Source of the DNA: an uncultured Christensenella sp.
Lineage (GTDB): Bacteria > Bacillota > Clostridia > Christensenellales > CAG-917
DNA: 9,869 bases
NCBI GenBank assembly: GCA_910578325.1
Contig: CAJTQT010000012.1
Location: 1-9,869 of the forward strand
Reading direction: 5' to 3'
Position numbers and translations under genes: made by a program. Below, piece after piece: positions 6,684 to 9,869 of this stretch (its first letter is position 1; each line of letters opens with the position of its first letter). The notes under the pieces were generated by a model. That model saw only the letters and a list, made by a program, of their open reading frames with translations, ran no database searches and was not told the DNA's origin.

Positions 6684-7985
6684 ATGTTGTCACAAACTCT
6701 GTCGATAATGGGAACCGTGGAGTATTTCGAGATTTTGTTGCCTTTGGCACTCATACTCCTGTGTGCAAAATTATTCTCTCTACTCGGCAAAAAAATAGGT
6801 TTGCCGCAGGTAGTTGGTATGCTCGTAGCAGGCATACTCTTAGGACTTATAAAACTTATCCCGAACCAGTCCATATTCACCGAAGATACGCTTAAAGGAC
6901 TATCATTCCTTGCTAAAATCGGCGTTATACTTATTATGTTCTCGGCAGGCATAGAAACCGACCTCAAACAGTTCAAAGTCTGCGGATTTCCCGCGTTGGT
7001 TATAACGATACTCGGCGTCGTAGTTCCTATGGGACTCGGATTTATTATCGCCACGGCGTTCAACGGCGGATTCGAAAACATAGAACAAAACGCGATATCT
7101 AATCTGTTTTACGGCACCATACTCGCGGCCACGTCTGTCAGTATAACCGTAGCGACGCTCAAAGAACTCGGAAAACTCAACTCCAAAGTCGGAACATCCA
7201 TAATTGCGGCGGCTATAATGGACGACATTATCGGCGTAATTCTGCTCTCGCTGTTCATCAGCCTCGATAAAGGCACCGGCGCGGGTGAAGTGGGAATAGT
7301 CATCGGCAAAATGATAGGATTCTTCGCGGCGGCGGCAGCAATCGGCGTAGGACTTCACTTCCTTCTCAATTTAATAGAAAAACGCTATCCGCATACGCGC
7401 AGACTCCCCATTCTCGGTTTCGTTATCTGTTTCTTCTTCGCATATGCCGCGGAAAAATGGTTCGGAGTTGCCGACATAACAGGAGCGTACGTTGCCGGTA
7501 TAATACTATCCACCGTTAAAGAACACGAGTATATCGACAGAAAAGTCGAGATCAGCAATTATATGATTTTTGCGCCCGTATTCTTTGCAAATATAGGTAT
7601 CACCGCGGATTTTTCGGGAATAACCGCCACTATGGCAGGTTTCGGTCTCGCGTTTATAGCGGTCGGGCTTATAGGAAAAGTGCTGGGATGCGGAGTGGGC
7701 TCTCTTATGTGCAAATACTCGTTTAAGGACAGTCTGCGCGTAGGAATAGGTATGATGGTACGCGCGGAAGTTGTCATAGTATGCACGCAAAAAGGAATAG
7801 ACAACGGACTTGTCGATCCCGCCATTATGCCGTTCATACTTCTGTTGGTTGTAATATCCGCTCTCGTTGCACCGCTTGCGCTGAAACTGCTCTACAAAGG
7901 CGAAAAGCCGGACGAACCGCAGATTCTTCCTCCCATCGAAGCGGAATCCGCGCCGCAGACGGACCCTCAACCCTCGGAAACATAA
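6684..7985 (+). CDS. CPA2 family Na+(K+)/H+ antiporter, NapA-like
   Basis: A 433-residue inner-membrane cation/proton antiporter of the CPA2 (Na_H_Exchanger) family. Twelve or thirteen hydrophobic segments span residues 13-405. Family motifs seen are GLPQVVGMLVAGILLG (39-54), MFSAGIETD (85-93), ATSVSITV (149-156) in the discontinuous helix, the ion-binding pair IMDDIIG with Asp180-Asp181, PVFFANIG (298-305), and MVRAEVVIV (358-366). The adjacent Asp pair is the mark of electrogenic NapA-type exchangers; KefB/KefC-type proteins usually differ here and carry a C-terminal nucleotide-binding (RCK/TrkA-N) domain. That domain is absent: the chain ends in a Pro/Glu-rich tail of about 27 residues. 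Likely roles are sodium or potassium export and pH homeostasis. The start at 6684 follows GAGGTG and sits below a good promoter. Alternative starts are ATG 6672 and TTG 6633, the latter with GGAG 8 bases upstream. Confidence 0.9.
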   Translation: MLSQTLSIMGTVEYFEILLPLALILLCAKLFSLLGKKIGLPQVVGMLVAGILLGLIKLIPNQSIFTEDTLKGLSFLAKIGVILIMFSAGIETDLKQFKVCGFPALVITILGVVVPMGLGFIIATAFNGGFENIEQNAISNLFYGTILAATSVSITVATLKELGKLNSKVGTSIIAAAIMDDIIGVILLSLFISLDKGTGAGEVGIVIGKMIGFFAAAAAIGVGLHFLLNLIEKRYPHTRRLPILGFVICFFFAYAAEKWFGVADITGAYVAGIILSTVKEHEYIDRKVEISNYMIFAPVFFANIGITADFSGITATMAGFGLAFIAVGLIGKVLGCGVGSLMCKYSFKDSLRVGIGMMVRAEVVIVCTQKGIDNGLVDPAIMPFILLLVVISALVAPLALKLLYKGEKPDEPQILPPIEAESAPQTDPQPSET

Positions 7986-8021
7986 TTGCAAATTTACAAT
8001 TCGTTTATGACTTTAAAATGC

Positions 8022-8058
8022 AATTTTGCGAATTTATATCTCTTTATTGCGCAAAATT
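8022..8058. repeat. Inverted repeat, 9-base arms, downstream of the antiporter gene
   Basis: AATTTTGCG (8022-8030) and CGCAAAATT (8050-8058) are perfect inverted copies around a 19-base AT-rich loop, 37 bases after the antiporter stop. There is no T-run directly after it, so it could be a 3'-end stabilising hairpin or a protein-binding site rather than a terminator. Confidence 0.4.
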
Positions 8059-8108
8059 AGAAAAGCAAATAACATATACTGAAAAATTTGTAAAAAATTT
8101 ATTTCTCG

Positions 8109-8140
8109 AAAGCGACCTTAAAACGGTTGCTTTTTCTTTT
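8109..8140 (+). terminator. Probable intrinsic terminator of the antiporter transcript
   Basis: AAAGCGACC (8109-8117) can pair with GGTTGCTTT (8125-8133), nine pairs including one G:U, around a 7-base loop. TTCTTTT follows at once. This is the usual shape of a Rho-independent terminator. Its 3' arm contains the -35 box of the next promoter. Confidence 0.6.
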
Positions 8141-8156
8141 AAAAATAATTTATACT
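8127..8156 (+). promoter_or_regulatory. Probable promoter of the MATE gene
   Basis: TTGCTT (8127-8132), an 18-base AT-rich spacer and TATACT (8151-8156) match the sigma-A pattern. Transcription would begin near 8163 and give a leader of about 110 bases before the ATG at 8273. The leader holds two direct copies of TTGACGG (8171-8177, 8181-8187) and no riboswitch class that I can recognise. Confidence 0.5.
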
Positions 8157-8272
8157 TTGGGTGTTGAAATTTGACGGTTTTTGACGGACACATACGACAA
8201 CTGCCACTAAAAAATAAAAACAAACGGATAAACCGGCTCAACAGGCGATTTTCTCATACCGTCGGAGAACAT

Positions 8273-9778
8273 ATGGAAAGCGGACAAAATCTTCAATCTT
8301 CCAAACTCGGTTCGATGCCGATAGGCAAACTCATATTCAAAATGAGCGGTCCTGCTATACTCTCTATGCTTGTACAGGCATTGTACAACGTTGTCGACAG
8401 CATCTTTATAGGTGCGTTCGATCCCGCGAATGGCGTACTCGCTCTGTCTTATGCCCTGCCTATGCAACTGCTTGTAAACGCATTTGCAATAGGTCTTGCC
8501 GTTGGCACGGGCTCGCTGATTTCCAGGCTATTGGGAGAAGGCAAAAACTCCGACGCAAGTCTTGCCGCGCAAACTGGAATTCTTCTCTCGCTCATCGTCA
8601 GCGCGTTTTTCGCCGTTACGGGATATTTCATTTCCGACGCGTTTGTGCGCGCGTATACAATCGGTTCGGGCGCAAGCGGCGGAGCGAATATGCAGAAAGT
8701 CTACGAGATGTCTTCCACGTATCTCACCATATGCACCTGCTGTTCCTTCGGTATGATGGTGGAAATTATGTTCAGCCGCATACTGCAATCGATGGGCAAT
8801 ATGATTATCCCGATGATTACGCAACTGGTAGGCGCGCTTACGAATATCGCGCTTGACCCCTTGCTTATCAGCGTTGCCAAACTCGGCGCGACGGGAGCGG
8901 CAATCGCAACCGTAACGGGACAGATCGTAGCTATGTTCATTCCCGTAATCGTTATAATAGTCAAAAAACACAAATGGGACATTCAAATCCTGTTCACGCG
9001 CGCGTTCAGGCTGAAAAAACGCATACTTGCTGAAATAATGCGAGTAGGTCTGCCCACCGTTGTAATGAACTCGATAGGCTCGGTTATGTATATGGTCGCA
9101 AACGTGATTCTAAACCGCTCAACCGACGCAGTATGGGCTTTCGGAATATTCTTTAAACTTCAATCGTTCGCATTTATGCCCTGTTTCGGACTCAATCAGG
9201 GTTGCATTCCGATTATGGGTTACAATTACGGAGCCAACAACCGCGCGCGGTTTGACAAGACTTTCAGAACCGCGCTTATGATTGCGTTTATCTATATGTT
9301 CGTCATACTGATTTTCTTCCACTCTATGCCCGAACTTCTTCTTAAACTGTTCTCTGCCGGAAACGACGCAAACCGGCTTGCAATAGGAAGCGAGGCATTG
9401 CGTATTTGTTCGATTTGCTTTATTCCGGCGTCGTTCAGCGTCATTATGATAGCAATGTTCAATTCCGTCGGACACGGTATCAAAGCAATGCTTATATCTC
9501 TTTTACGCCAAATAGGACTGCTTTTGCCGCTGGGATATCTGCTCAGCACATTCACTTCGCTCGGCTTTAAAGGCTTCTGGTCGGCATTCCCGATTGCGGA
9601 AGCAGTTGCAGTATTGATATTTACTCCCGTCGCGATTGCCACTATAAACAAAATATTCAGATTCAAAGCACAATCGCTTGCTTCCGCGGCAGCGACTTCT
9701 GAGATGCAATCCGATGGCAAACAGGATAAAGCCCAACAGGCAGAAACTAACGTAAACGAAGAAATTCAGGCATTCTAA
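8273..9778 (+). CDS. MATE family efflux transporter
   Basis: A 501-residue membrane protein of the multidrug and toxin extrusion family (MatE domains), which exports drugs or metabolites by H+ or Na+ antiport. The first half shows SGPAILSMLVQALYNVVDSI (25-44) with IG at 46-47, GTGSLISRLLGEGK (78-91), QSMGN (172-176) and the stretch through NIALDPLLI (191-199) then GATGAAIATVTGQ (205-217). The second half repeats the pattern with VGLPTVVMNSIGS (258-270) and Q309 to GYNYGANN (316-323). About twelve helices are expected, and the length is slightly above the usual 440-470 because of a polar, Gln-rich C-terminal tail (about 466-501). The start at 8273 has GGAG 5 bases upstream. An in-frame TTG at 8171 lacks a ribosome site and would add 34 very basic residues. 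Its substrate is unknown. It has its own promoter, so a shared operon with the antiporter is not required. Confidence 0.93.
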   Translation: MESGQNLQSSKLGSMPIGKLIFKMSGPAILSMLVQALYNVVDSIFIGAFDPANGVLALSYALPMQLLVNAFAIGLAVGTGSLISRLLGEGKNSDASLAAQTGILLSLIVSAFFAVTGYFISDAFVRAYTIGSGASGGANMQKVYEMSSTYLTICTCCSFGMMVEIMFSRILQSMGNMIIPMITQLVGALTNIALDPLLISVAKLGATGAAIATVTGQIVAMFIPVIVIIVKKHKWDIQILFTRAFRLKKRILAEIMRVGLPTVVMNSIGSVMYMVANVILNRSTDAVWAFGIFFKLQSFAFMPCFGLNQGCIPIMGYNYGANNRARFDKTFRTALMIAFIYMFVILIFFHSMPELLLKLFSAGNDANRLAIGSEALRICSICFIPASFSVIMIAMFNSVGHGIKAMLISLLRQIGLLLPLGYLLSTFTSLGFKGFWSAFPIAEAVAVLIFTPVAIATINKIFRFKAQSLASAAATSEMQSDGKQDKAQQAETNVNEEIQAF

Positions 9779-9795
9779 CGCATTTAAATTAATAT

Positions 9796-9869
9796 TTAGA
9801 CTTTAAATTGTAACATCCCCTCTATCAAGGTTACTTCTTCCTCTACAAGAGTGAGCGGGTTAGACTTTA
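9796..9869 (-). CDS. C-terminal end of an unidentified convergent gene (partial)
   Basis: Read from the window edge on the minus strand, one frame is open for 23 codons to a TAA at 9798-9796. It ends in NPLTLVEEEVTLIEGMLQFK-V, which has a protein-like, amphipathic-helix composition. It would converge on the MATE gene with a 17-base gap. The other two minus-strand frames meet stops here. The piece is too short to identify a family, and the reading rests on openness and composition only. Confidence 0.45.
   Translation of the reverse strand, partial: KSNPLTLVEEEVTLIEGMLQFKV

Noticed and set aside
8171..8272. In-frame 34-residue basic N-terminal extension of the MATE protein from TTG 8171
   Set aside because: No ribosome site precedes it, it starts only a few bases after the predicted transcription start, and MATE proteins begin close to the Met at 8273.
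9796..9869. Ten-base direct repeat TTAGACTTTA at 9796-9805 and 9860-9869
   Set aside because: It is short and AT-rich, lies in the region of a probable partial coding frame, and has no target-duplication or att context. Chance is a sufficient explanation.

Overview
The window looks like chromosomal DNA from a Gram-positive-type bacterium of the Clostridia (Bacillota). Base composition is mid-range. Most genes have strong AGGAGG-type ribosome binding sites, and promoters are of the TTGACA/TATAAT type. The protein families are typical of gut Clostridia: BIG2 Ig-like surface protein, two-gene ABC exporter, CPA2 antiporter and MATE transporter. I cannot name a genus. I saw no tRNA, rRNA, CRISPR array, insertion sequence or phage gene.

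Left arm (1-6398), all on the minus strand, read right to left. First is a 146-residue membrane protein of unknown function (6398-5958) with a near-consensus promoter at 6482-6454. A probable terminator follows. Next comes a tight three-gene unit: an ABC ATPase with a long disordered acidic tail (5786-4797), a 12-helix ABC-2 type permease (4800-3088, ATGA overlap with the ATPase), and a 1006-residue membrane-anchored protein with two BIG2-like domains and a probable beta-helix (3072-52, 15 bases after the permease). The spacing says these three are made together. The simplest reading is an exporter with a dedicated envelope or surface partner. The substrate is unknown.

Centre (6399-6683) is a divergent promoter region. 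It holds two back-to-back sigma-A type promoters, each with a dyad in its spacer, and a run of short palindromes between them.

Right arm (6684-9778), plus strand: a NapA-like CPA2 cation/proton antiporter with an Asp-Asp pair (6684-7985), then a MATE family efflux protein (8273-9778). A 287-base gap separates them, with a terminator hairpin whose 3' arm overlaps the -35 box of the MATE promoter. Both proteins depend on ion gradients, but they look like separate transcription units. At the right edge an open minus-strand frame (9869-9796) is probably the C-terminal end of a convergent gene. At the left edge a weak glycosyltransferase-like start may lie at 39-1.

No classical defence or mobile system is visible. 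The most distinctive item is the ABC exporter plus BIG2/beta-helix protein unit. The most specific regulatory signal is the 20-base dyad that fills the spacer of the antiporter promoter.
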